From Pseudomonas sp. PSE14 (GTDB taxonomy: Bacteria; Pseudomonadota; Gammaproteobacteria; Pseudomonadales; Pseudomonadaceae), in the NCBI RefSeq assembly GCF_029203285.1, contig NZ_CP115669.1:1550001-1614000 (forward strand): 64,000 nt of DNA, in the 5' to 3' direction. Under the pieces are notes generated by a model. The model worked only from the letters and a program-made list of their open reading frames with translations, searched no databases and was not told where the DNA came from. Shown piece after piece: positions 8,688-16,963 of the stretch (the first letter of the stretch is position 1; the number at the start of each line of letters is the position of its first letter). A program made the translations under genes and the position numbers.

Positions 8688-9437
8688 TCAGATGTTGAGT
8701 TTGTTGAAGACCACCGCAGGCATGTGTCGGATAACCCACATGATCAATTGCCATTTGCGAGGGGTGTAGAGCGTTGCAACCCCCTTGCCCGCGGCCTGGA
8801 CAATATCGTTGGCAACGTCTTCCACCGGCGCAAGGCGAGCACCTTCACTCTTCAGATGTGCAGTCATTGGCGTATCGGTGGGGCCCGGCTTCACCAGCAT
8901 CACCTTGACGTCGCTGCCAGCAAGGCGATGTTGCAACCCTTCCGCGTATCGGGTAACCAGGCCCTTGGCGGCGCCATACACATAGTTGGACTTGCGCCCG
9001 CGATCACCGGCTACCGAGCCGAGGATGATCAGGGTGCCGCGGTTGTTGCGTTCCATGTGGGCGGCGAAGGCCTCGGCGAACAGTACGGGTGAAAGACCGT
9101 TGATTTCCAGCGCCTGGTGAGCCTCTTTTAGATTGCTTTGGCAGGCGCCCTGCTCCGGAAGGGAGCCATGGGCAATCAGGACGATGTCCGCGGGGCCGCT
9201 GGCCAGCCATTCATCGACTTGCCGCTGAATGGATTGCGGATCGACGAAGTCGGCAGTCGAGCAGTGGATTTCGCTGTTCTGGCTGCGGACGTTCAGGTCC
9301 GTAGCGATGCGCTGCAGGCGCTGCAGGTCACGGCCCACCAGGGTCATGTCGACCTCCTGGCCCTGGGCCCAGAGGCGCGCACAGTGTTCGGCGATGGAGG
9401 AGGTCGCTCCGACGATGATGATACGTTTCCTGTTCAC
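8688..9437 (-). CDS. DprE2-like short-chain dehydrogenase (decaprenylphosphoryl-2-keto-ribose reductase)
   Basis: 249 residues. A Rossmann-fold SDR with an N-terminal IIIVGATSSIAEH and catalytic S141, Y154 and K158 (YGAAKG). The C-terminal GPTDTPMTAHLK and IMWVIRHMPAVVFNKL closely resemble mycobacterial DprE2, which reduces the 2-keto intermediate to decaprenylphosphoryl-D-arabinose. The start is GTG at 9437, one base after the stop of the DprE1-like gene and with AGGA in that gene's last codons, so the two are translationally linked. Confidence 0.85.
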   Translation of the reverse strand: MNRKRIIIVGATSSIAEHCARLWAQGQEVDMTLVGRDLQRLQRIATDLNVRSQNSEIHCSTADFVDPQSIQRQVDEWLASGPADIVLIAHGSLPEQGACQSNLKEAHQALEINGLSPVLFAEAFAAHMERNNRGTLIILGSVAGDRGRKSNYVYGAAKGLVTRYAEGLQHRLAGSDVKVMLVKPGPTDTPMTAHLKSEGARLAPVEDVANDIVQAAGKGVATLYTPRKWQLIMWVIRHMPAVVFNKLNI

Positions 9438-9438
9438 T

Positions 9439-10740
9439 TCAGCTTCCTAGCAGGCGGCGGGACAGCCCCGAGCTGATGCCGGGGTCGCGGTAAGACAAAA
9501 ACTCATTCAGCAGCGGATAGCCGGACTCGAACAGATCGCGCGGCATGCGTGCATCCTTGGCGGGGTAAAGGCGCCCATGCGCCTCGCGGACTATCGCATC
9601 GAGCCTTTCCAGCAAGCGCAGGGTGCGGGTGCCCCGGTTGGGGAAGTCGAGCGCAAGGGTGACTCCGGGCTGCGGGAAACTCAGCATTCCCAGCGATTGT
9701 CGCTCGCCGAATGTCTTGAGCACCGCAAGGAATGATCCTTCTCCTAATCCCGCGATGGCATCCAGCATGGCTTGCACCGCTTCCTGGCCAACTGCCCGTG
9801 GAACAACGCTCTGGTATTGATAGAAGCCGCGCGGACCGTACATGCGGTTCCAATCGAGAATGTTGTCGAGTGGGTAGGAGAACGGTTCGTAGTGCGCAAC
9901 TCCCTTGCCGGCCTTGCGCTGGTTGAGACGGTAGTAGGCAGTATTGAAGGGGCGCAGCGTCAGGCCATTGACCAGAGATACCGGCGGGACGAAAGGCATG
10001 CCTAGCTTGCGCCTGCGCGGCTCGTCTCGCGGTCCGCTGGCGGCCGGATTGGCACGCAGGAAGATTCCGCGGCTACCGCCTTTCGATAGGCAATCGATCC
10101 ACGACACAGTCTGTTCCCAACCTGCCTCCGAGCTGTCGGCGAGGGCGAAGAACTCGTTCAGGTTTCCATAGGGAATGGTTTCGGTATCCAGCCAAGGGCT
10201 GGCTATCCGGCGCAATTGCAGCTCGGCTTCGACTATCACTCCCGTCAGCCCCAAGCCGCCTACGGTAGCTCGGAACCAACCCCGTTCCGATTGGGGCCCG
10301 CAGTCGAGAGTTGTGCCGTCGGTGCGTACGAGGCGGATGCGCTGCACGTGGTCGCCAAACGAACCGAGGATGTGATGGTTCTTGCCGTGCACGTCATTGG
10401 CAATAGCTCCGCCCACGGTGACCAGTTGGGTGCCCGGTGTGACGGGCAGTATCCAGCCGCGAGGCACCGCCAGGCGCTGAATGTCCCTGAGCAGGACTCC
10501 TGCCTCGCACGTCAGTCTCCCGGAGCGCTCATCGAACTGGATCAGGTGATCCATTGCTTGAGTCAGCCACAGGGTGCCATCGGCGTTGAGACAGCTGTCC
10601 CCGTAGCTGCGCCCCATGCCGTGGGCCAGGCCGGGCAGCGTGCTGCCTTCAAGAGTTTGCGCGACACGTTCGGGGGCGGAAAGCGGGATGACCTCATGGA
10701 GAGGGGCCTCGAGTCGGCCCCAGGAGTTGACGCGCCTCAT
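9439..10740 (-). CDS. DprE1-like FAD-linked oxidase (decaprenylphosphoryl-ribose 2'-oxidase)
   Basis: 433 residues. The FAD-binding part has GRSYGDSCLNADG, TPGTQLVTVGGAIANDVHGK and NHHILGSFGDHV, near-identical in pattern to mycobacterial DprE1, which oxidises the 2' position of the lipid-linked ribose. The C-terminal LYPAKDAR keeps the conserved Lys (K395). At the Cys targeted by benzothiazinone drugs in mycobacteria (ICVDFP) this protein has Ala363 (LALDFP). Its ATG overlaps the GtrA stop by four bases. Confidence 0.88.
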   Translation of the reverse strand: MRRVNSWGRLEAPLHEVIPLSAPERVAQTLEGSTLPGLAHGMGRSYGDSCLNADGTLWLTQAMDHLIQFDERSGRLTCEAGVLLRDIQRLAVPRGWILPVTPGTQLVTVGGAIANDVHGKNHHILGSFGDHVQRIRLVRTDGTTLDCGPQSERGWFRATVGGLGLTGVIVEAELQLRRIASPWLDTETIPYGNLNEFFALADSSEAGWEQTVSWIDCLSKGGSRGIFLRANPAASGPRDEPRRRKLGMPFVPPVSLVNGLTLRPFNTAYYRLNQRKAGKGVAHYEPFSYPLDNILDWNRMYGPRGFYQYQSVVPRAVGQEAVQAMLDAIAGLGEGSFLAVLKTFGERQSLGMLSFPQPGVTLALDFPNRGTRTLRLLERLDAIVREAHGRLYPAKDARMPRDLFESGYPLLNEFLSYRDPGISSGLSRRLLGS

Positions 10741-11138
10741 GCGGCCTCCATGCGGAATACGTAGCGCTTGTCCAGGTGATACTTGGTCACATAGCCGATC
10801 GCCAGACCGATCACTCCGCCGAGATAGCGCATGCCGTCGGACTGGAAGATGTGCTGGAAGGCGAACTCGAAGCCCCAGAAGATGACTGTCGTGGCTAGGC
10901 CCATGACGGTGTAAAGGATGAAGGTCTGTCCGTCATGGACCACATCTCGAGCCTTGAAGCGAAAGATATAACGCTTGTCGAGAGCGTATTTGAGCAGCAG
11001 GCCAACGCCTGTCCCGACAATGATCGAAAGAGTGATTGAGTAGGGTCCGGAGTAATTTCTGACGACCAGGTCCTGTGACCCTATGTTTGCTACGGTAGCG
11101 ATTAATGCAAGAATTGCGTAGATAAGTGCCAGTTTCAT
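10737..11138 (-). CDS. GtrA family membrane protein
   Basis: 133 residues with four hydrophobic segments and two family-typical LDKRYIFRF / LDKRYVFRM repeats. GtrA-type proteins take part in moving polyprenyl-linked sugars across the membrane or organising their transferases; mycobacteria keep one (Rv3789) beside dprE1/dprE2. The ATG at 11138 is chosen over a TTG one codon upstream. The base composition of the 5' half is clearly more AT-rich than the flanks. It is first gene of the leftward GtrA-DprE1-DprE2 unit, with 36 bp to the divergent UbiA gene. Confidence 0.85.
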   Translation of the reverse strand: MKLALIYAILALIATVANIGSQDLVVRNYSGPYSITLSIIVGTGVGLLLKYALDKRYIFRFKARDVVHDGQTFILYTVMGLATTVIFWGFEFAFQHIFQSDGMRYLGGVIGLAIGYVTKYHLDKRYVFRMEAA

Positions 11139-11174
11139 CAAGATTCTTCTAAAGAGAATAATCAGGAAAAGTAC

Positions 11175-12062
11175 ATGCAGGAATCACTGGTGGGGGAGTG
11201 CGGTACGGGGCAGGCGCGAGGCCTGATCAAGTTGTTACGCCCCAGGCAGTGGGTAAAGAACGGATTCGTCCTTGCCCCCTTGGTATTTTCCGGCGAGTTT
11301 CTCAACTTCTACGCAGTTAGTCATGCGTTTCAGGCGATGCTGCTGTTCTGTGTTGCATCGTCTGCGACATACATCATCAACGACTGGCGTGATATCGAGC
11401 GCGATCGGTTGCATCCGCTCAAGTCGAAGTCACGACCGCTTGCCAGCGGAGCAGTTTCGGTCTCCGCAGCACTGACGCTGCTCGTTGGCCTTTACTGTGT
11501 CCTGGCCGTGGGCGGATTCCTGCTGCCCAAGGTCATCGGTGTGATCCTGGCCTATATGGTGTTGAACCTTGCCTACTCCTTCGTCCTCAAGCATCAGCCC
11601 GTAGTCGATATCTTCACCATCGCCATCGGCTTCGTCCTGCGAGTCTATGCCGGAGCCGTGGCCTTGAGTGTTCCTGTTTCCTCCTGGATGTTCGTGACGA
11701 CGCTCTGCCTGGCGCTCTATCTGGCGGCGGTGAAGCGTCGGCAGGAGTTGAGTAAAAGTGGTGCTGGCGCTCGCGAGGTACTGGGCAAGTATTCGCTTGC
11801 TCTGGTCGATCGCTATGCGGAGATATCCGCTACGGGCGCGCTGCTTTTCTACAGCATGTTCGTGATGTCAGCGAAGCCGGACCTTGTTATCACCGTTCCC
11901 TTGGTGCTGTTCGGCCTGTTCCGATATTGGTATGTGGTTGAAGCGCTGGACGGCGGTGAGTCGCCTACCGATGCACTACTGGCAGATTGGCAATTACTGC
12001 TGACGGTGGTCGTATGGGGAGGCGTTTGCATGTGGGCGCTCTGGCCGGGAATGCCGGTATGA
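11175..12062 (+). CDS. UbiA-family polyprenyl-phosphate phosphoribosyltransferase
   Basis: 295 residues. A multi-span UbiA prenyltransferase with RPRQWVKN near the N-terminus and the Mg-diphosphate motif NDWRDIERD (69-77). These features match decaprenyl-phosphate 5-phosphoribosyltransferase (mycobacterial Rv3806c), which makes the first lipid-linked intermediate from PRPP, rather than quinone or haem enzymes. AGGA at 11164-11167 gives a seven-base spacer. The stop overlaps the start of the next gene (ATGA). Confidence 0.85.
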   Translation: MQESLVGECGTGQARGLIKLLRPRQWVKNGFVLAPLVFSGEFLNFYAVSHAFQAMLLFCVASSATYIINDWRDIERDRLHPLKSKSRPLASGAVSVSAALTLLVGLYCVLAVGGFLLPKVIGVILAYMVLNLAYSFVLKHQPVVDIFTIAIGFVLRVYAGAVALSVPVSSWMFVTTLCLALYLAAVKRRQELSKSGAGAREVLGKYSLALVDRYAEISATGALLFYSMFVMSAKPDLVITVPLVLFGLFRYWYVVEALDGGESPTDALLADWQLLLTVVVWGGVCMWALWPGMPV

Positions 12063-12478
12063 GCACTTATTCTTATGCGTTGACACCGTTCCTGGCGTGG
12101 CTAGTCGCTGGTTGCAGCAAGTTCGCCATCAATAGCATCAAGGCTGGAAAGCCCGCGTTTGGTCTGATTGGCTATGGTGGCCTGCCGAGCAATCACAGTG
12201 CGATTGTCAGCAGCATGGCTGCCCTTATTGCTTTCAAACACGGCATGGATCAGCCAGCATTCGGCATTGCCTTGACCTTGGCTTTTATCGTAATGCTTGA
12301 TGCCAATAGCCTACGTCGGCAGGTTGGAAAGCATGCTGCGGCAATCAATCGGCTGGCTGTAGCTGGGGCGGATCATCAACCGCTACGGGAGCGCATGGGG
12401 CACACCCGCATCGAGATTGTCGCGGGCGTTATCGTAGGGATTCTGGTTGCCGCTGCAGTGAGTGCTTTGGGCATCTGA
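12059..12478 (+). CDS. DUF212 divergent PAP2-family phosphatase
   Basis: 139 residues, several membrane spans. The GGLPSNHSAIVSS segment is the DUF212 form of the PAP2 acid phosphatase motif (GGMPSSHSA). Its four-base overlap with the UbiA gene and position in the arabinose-donor set suggest that it removes the 5-phosphate from polyprenyl-phosphoribose phosphate, a step assigned to a small membrane phosphatase (Rv3807c) in mycobacteria. The function is inferred from context. Confidence 0.82.
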   Translation: MSTYSYALTPFLAWLVAGCSKFAINSIKAGKPAFGLIGYGGLPSNHSAIVSSMAALIAFKHGMDQPAFGIALTLAFIVMLDANSLRRQVGKHAAAINRLAVAGADHQPLRERMGHTRIEIVAGVIVGILVAAAVSALGI

Positions 12479-12493
12479 TTCATTTACATGACG

Positions 12494-12523
12494 AAAAAGG
12501 CACGCCAATCGGCGTGCCTTTTT
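12494..12523. terminator. Bidirectional terminator between convergent genes
   Basis: AAAAAGGCACGCC, loop AATC, GGCGTGCCTTTTT: a 13-bp perfect stem with A and T tracts, placed between the DUF212 and pirin stops, so it can serve both strands. Confidence 0.92.
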
Positions 12524-12541
12524 CGTTTCCATTGCGTGCTG

Positions 12542-13240
12542 TCAGGCGATGTCCACCAGGATGACCTCACTGTCTTCCAGCGCGGTCACCTTCACCACCG
12601 CTTCATCGGCGATTGCGGCACCGTCGCGGGCTTCCAACAGCACACCATTCACTTCCACCTTGCCGGTTGCCGGCACCAGGTAGGCGCGGCGGTCTGCGCC
12701 CAACTCGTACTCGGCGCTCTGGCCGGCCTTGATGGTGGCGGCGACCAGGCGGCCTTCGGCGCGGATGCGCAGGGCATCGCCGTCGTTCTCATAGCCGCTG
12801 GCCAGGGTGACGAAGCGCCCGGCGCGGTCGCCCTTCGGGAAGGGTTTGGCGCCCCAGGACGGCGTGCCGCCGCGTACCGAGGGGATGATCCAGATCTGGA
12901 AGATCTTGGTTACGTCCTTCTCGAGGTTGTACTCGGAGTGCACGATGCCGGTCCCGGCGCTCATGACCTGTACGTCGCCGGCTTCGGTGCGGCCCTTGTT
13001 GCCCAGACTGTCCTGGTGGGTGATCGCGCCCTGGCGAACGTAGGTGATGATTTCCATCTCGCGGTGCGGGTGCGGCGGGAAGCCGGTGCCGGCAGCGATT
13101 TCGTCATCGTTCCAGACGCGGAGGTTGCCCCAGTCCATACGCTCAGGGTCGTAGTACTCGGCGAAGGAGAAGTGGTGCTTGGCGTTGAGCCAGCCGTGGT
13201 TGGCACCGCCGAGTTGCTGGAAGGGTCTGCGTTCGATCAT
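12542..13240 (-). CDS. Pirin family protein
   Basis: 232 residues, bicupin of the pirin/YhhW group. The metal-binding N-terminal cupin shows HPHREMEIITYVRQG with a later HSEYN. Some relatives act as quercetin dioxygenases, others as regulators, so the role cannot be assigned. A GAGGAC site precedes the ATG. The gene is transcribed alone towards a shared terminator. Confidence 0.88.
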   Translation of the reverse strand: MIERRPFQQLGGANHGWLNAKHHFSFAEYYDPERMDWGNLRVWNDDEIAAGTGFPPHPHREMEIITYVRQGAITHQDSLGNKGRTEAGDVQVMSAGTGIVHSEYNLEKDVTKIFQIWIIPSVRGGTPSWGAKPFPKGDRAGRFVTLASGYENDGDALRIRAEGRLVAATIKAGQSAEYELGADRRAYLVPATGKVEVNGVLLEARDGAAIADEAVVKVTALEDSEVILVDIA

Positions 13241-13256
13241 GGCGAAGTCCTCATGG

Positions 13257-13285
13257 GCACGGCCGGCGGGATCGCCGGCTCGTGC
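13257..13285 (-). promoter_or_regulatory. 5' leader hairpin upstream of the pirin gene
   Basis: GCACG-GCCGGCG, loop GGAT, CGCCGGC-T-CGTGC: a 12-bp stem with one bulge, ending just upstream of the pirin ribosome site. The rest of 13286-13379 is AT-rich and probably holds the pirin promoter. Confidence 0.35.
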
Positions 13286-13379
13286 GGTTCATGGGAGCTA
13301 TGTTCTCTCGCAATTGATCGATATAAAAGCGCAAATATCCGAGCAAAAGAATCGATTAGTTCGATTTATTTGTGGCGGA

Positions 13380-14131
<752 letters not shown>

Positions 14132-14135
<4 letters not shown>

Positions 14136-14806
14136 GCCTCGTGCTCCTGGTCATGACGGTTGACCCGCTCTTCCAGGCGGTTCTGCAGGTGCGACAGGAT
14201 GCTGGCGAGCACCCAGTACAGCAGCGCGGCGGCGAGGTACATGGTGAAGACCTCGAAGGTGCGCGCGGTGATGAGTTGGGCCTGGCGGAACAGCTCCGGC
14301 ACCTGGATGGTGGCGGCCAGTGCGGTGTCCTTGACCAGCGAGATGAAGCTGTTGCCCAGCGGCGGCAGCGCGGTGCGCGCGGCCTGCGGGAGGACGACGC
14401 GGCGCAGGGTCTGGGCGCGGGTCATGCCGATGCTCGATGCGGCTTCCCATTGGCCTCGGTCGATGGAGCCGATGGCGGCGCGCAGGATCTCGCAGACATA
14501 GGCGGCCATGTTCAGCGAGAAGCCGATCAGCGCCGCGGGCAGTGGGTCGAGCTCGATGCCCAGTTGCGGCAGGCCGTAGTAGATCATGAAGAGCTGGACC
14601 AGCAACGGCGTGCCGCGGAAGAACGACACGTAGATGCGGGCGAGCCAGCTCAGGGCGGTGAATCCGTACAGGCGCATCAGCGCCAGTCCGAAACCCAGCA
14701 GCAGTCCGAAGAACATGCCGCCTACGCTGAGGACTACTGTGAAGACCGCGCCCTTGAGCAGGAAGGGCGCGGAATCCAGCGCAAGCTGCAGGCTTGCGTC
14801 GATCAT
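14132..14806 (-). CDS. tcyL: L-cystine ABC transporter, permease
   Basis: 224 residues with about five membrane segments. The polar amino-acid permease pattern is clear: FFRGTPLLVQLFMIYYG, then the EAA loop around GSIDRGQWEAASSIGMTRAQTLRRVVLPQA. Its start overlaps the tcyJ stop by four bases and its stop overlaps the tcyN start, so the three are translationally coupled. Confidence 0.9.
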
Positions 14807-15603
14807 TGGGTCACGTCAGCCTTGAACCACTTCTCCGACAGCTGCTTGAGGGTGCCGTCGGCACGCAGCTTGTCGATGGCCTTGTTCAGCGCCGCCAGCA
14901 GTTCCGGGTTGCCCTTGCGCAGGGCGATGCCGGCTTCCTGGCGGGCGAAGGGCGCGCCGGTCAGGGCCATGGCGCCATTGGTCTTGTTGACCATGTCGAA
15001 GGCGGCCAGGCGGTCCACCAGGATCACGTCGATGCGACCGCTGCGCAGGTCCTGGAACTTGGTCGGGTCGTCCTCGTAGGTGCGGACGTCGGCCTGCGGG
15101 ACGTGCTCCTTGAGCCATTGTTCGTAGTTGGTGCCCAGGCCGACGCCGACTTTCACCCCGGCGAGCTTCTCGGGGGTGTCGTACTTGCTTTCGTCACCCT
15201 TGCGCACCAGGGCCTGGATGCCGGAAACGGTGTAGGGCTCGGAGAAGTCGTACTTCTTCTTGCGCTCCTCGGAGATGGTCACCTGGTTGATCACCAGGTC
15301 CAGGCGCTTGGACTCCAGCGCGGCGAGGATGCCGTCCCACTTGGTCGGCTGGAGCTTGGCCTTGACGCCCAGTTCCTTGGCGATCAGGTCGGAGAAGTCC
15401 ACTTCGAAACCGGCGAGCTTGCCGCTCTCGTCCTGGAAGCTGAAGGGCGGGTAGGTGCCTTCGAGGCCGACGCGGACTTCGCCCTTGGACTTGAGCTGGG
15501 CGAGCAGGTCGTCGGCGGCCTGGGCCTGGCCGAACAGGCTGGCGCCAAGGGTGAGGGTCAGGCTGGCAAACAGGAAGTGACGGCGCAGTGCAGAGAAGGT
15601 CAT
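14803..15603 (-). CDS. tcyJ: L-cystine-binding periplasmic protein
   Basis: 266 residues with a cleavable signal peptide ending AQAAD. The type 3 solute-binding fold shows GLEGTYPPFSFQDESGKLAGF, LINQVTISEERKKKYDFS and GVKVGVGLGTNYEQW. This agrees with FliY/TcyJ-type cystine binders. The ATG at 15603 is preferred to an upstream TTG (15642), which would place 13 residues before the signal peptide. First gene of the transporter operon. Confidence 0.9.
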   Translation of the reverse strand: MTFSALRRHFLFASLTLTLGASLFGQAQAADDLLAQLKSKGEVRVGLEGTYPPFSFQDESGKLAGFEVDFSDLIAKELGVKAKLQPTKWDGILAALESKRLDLVINQVTISEERKKKYDFSEPYTVSGIQALVRKGDESKYDTPEKLAGVKVGVGLGTNYEQWLKEHVPQADVRTYEDDPTKFQDLRSGRIDVILVDRLAAFDMVNKTNGAMALTGAPFARQEAGIALRKGNPELLAALNKAIDKLRADGTLKQLSEKWFKADVTQ

Positions 15604-15720
15604 GGTGAGCCCCGTTTTTGGTGTTTTAAGCAGGTTAGTCAACGCGTAGCGACTATAGGGTTGTAGTTGTTATTCTATAAAATAATAAAAAATTACATGC
15701 TTAGTTTGATTTTATCTGCG
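15604..15720 (-). promoter_or_regulatory. AT-rich control region upstream of tcyJ
   Basis: The stretch 15655-15712 is strongly AT-rich (for example TATTCTATAAAATAATAAAAAATTA on the plus strand, split here as TATTCTATAAAATAATAA and its tail), in sharp contrast to the genes. On the minus strand TATAGT near 15652-15657 could be a -10. Sulfur control by a CysB-type activator is plausible but I cannot place a site. Confidence 0.4.
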
Positions 15721-16722
15721 TCAGCTCGCTGGATGGTAGGCAAACAGCGCCGGCGAGCCTCCGGTGTGCAGGAAGAGTAGCGGGCCCTGGCTGGCGAAAC
15801 GTTGACGGGCGACGCCATCGAGCAGGCCGGCCATGGCCTTGCCGGTGTAGACCGGGTCGAGCAGCAGTCCTTCGTGGCTGGCCAGCAGTCGTACCGCCTC
15901 CAGCGTGCCGGCGTTGGGTTCGCCATAGCGTGGGGCGAAGTACTCGTCCCAGAGTTCCACCTTCGGCGCCTTGGCGGTGTCCTGGCCGAGCAGCTCCAGC
16001 GTGCGCTGGATCAGTCCTTCCACTTTCGGCCGTTGCGCTGCATCGGTGCGCGAGACGGTCACGCCAATCACCGGCAGTTCTGGCAGGGCGTCGGCCAGCG
16101 CCACGGTCAACCCGGCGTGGGTGCCGGCGCTGCCGGAGGCCAGCACCACGGCGGCGAAGCGCTGGCCGCTGTGGCGAATCTGTTCGGCCAGTTCCAGCCC
16201 GGCGCGCACGTAGCCCAGCGCGCCGAGGGCGTTGGAGCCGCCGATCGGCACCAGGTAGGGTTTGCGGCCCTCACGCAGCAGGCGCTCGCCGGTCTGCTGC
16301 AGCAGTTCGTCGGCGTTGTCCAGGTTGGGCACGAGTTCGACCTCGGTGCCGAACAGGTCGAGCAGCAGGCGATTGCCGTTGCTCAGGTAATTGTGATCGC
16401 CAGTGCCGATGGGATTCTCCAGCAGCGCCACGCAGCGCAGGCCTAGCTTGGCAGCGACCGCTGCCGTCTGGCGCACGTGGTTGGACTGGATCGCCCCGGC
16501 CGTCACCAGGGTGTCGGCGCCGGCGCGCAGCGCATCCGCGGCGAGGAATTCAAGCTTGCGTACCTTGTTGCCGCCCAGCGCGAAGGGCGTGGTGTCGTCG
16601 CGCTTCACATGGATGTCGCGACCCAGGCGGGCGGAAAGCCGCTCCAGTTTTTCCAGCGGCGTCGGGCCGCCGGCCAGTTCGAGTCGAGGGAAACGGGCGA
16701 GCGATTCGCGCAGGGAGCTCAT
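15721..16722 (-). CDS. dcyD: D-cysteine desulfhydrase
   Basis: 333 residues. A PLP enzyme that converts D-cysteine to pyruvate, sulfide and ammonia. Long stretches follow E. coli Dcy[66 protein letters not shown] and [15 protein letters not shown]. The Lys of GGNKVRK is the expected PLP residue. The ATG at 16722 matches the family length better than the GTG at 16743. It lies 117 bp upstream of tcyJ on the same strand. Confidence 0.92.
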   Translation of the reverse strand: MSSLRESLARFPRLELAGGPTPLEKLERLSARLGRDIHVKRDDTTPFALGGNKVRKLEFLAADALRAGADTLVTAGAIQSNHVRQTAAVAAKLGLRCVALLENPIGTGDHNYLSNGNRLLLDLFGTEVELVPNLDNADELLQQTGERLLREGRKPYLVPIGGSNALGALGYVRAGLELAEQIRHSGQRFAAVVLASGSAGTHAGLTVALADALPELPVIGVTVSRTDAAQRPKVEGLIQRTLELLGQDTAKAPKVELWDEYFAPRYGEPNAGTLEAVRLLASHEGLLLDPVYTGKAMAGLLDGVARQRFASQGPLLFLHTGGSPALFAYHPAS

Positions 16723-16839
16723 GGGGGAATCTCGGTTCGGCACGGTGAGGAGGCCACGATAGAGCTCCCGAGGCCGCGCGGCAATGGACTTAATACGGCG
16801 CTGCTGCAGGTGTCATCATCACGAGCTCTTCACATGTTC

Positions 16840-16864
16840 TGTTATAAGGTTACAGAAATATAAT
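16840..16864 (+). promoter_or_regulatory. Candidate Zur box within a sigma-70 promoter
   Basis: TGTTATA-A-GGTTACA (16840-16854) matches the gamma-proteobacterial Zur pattern TGTTATA-N-TATAACA perfectly in the first half and at four of seven positions in the second. A perfect -10 TATAAT follows at 16859-16864, so the box would lie in the spacer, where a repressor blocks polymerase. The -35 (about 16835-16841) is poor. The first SPFH start is about 100 bp downstream. Confidence 0.5.
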
Positions 16865-16963
16865 CGCCGGCTTCATAGAGCCTTAATCTTCTACGCTCAG
16901 GCTCGCCGGCGCGCCGCTTTCGCTCGAAAGAGGCGGGCGATCCGTTCAACCGTTGGAGCATCC

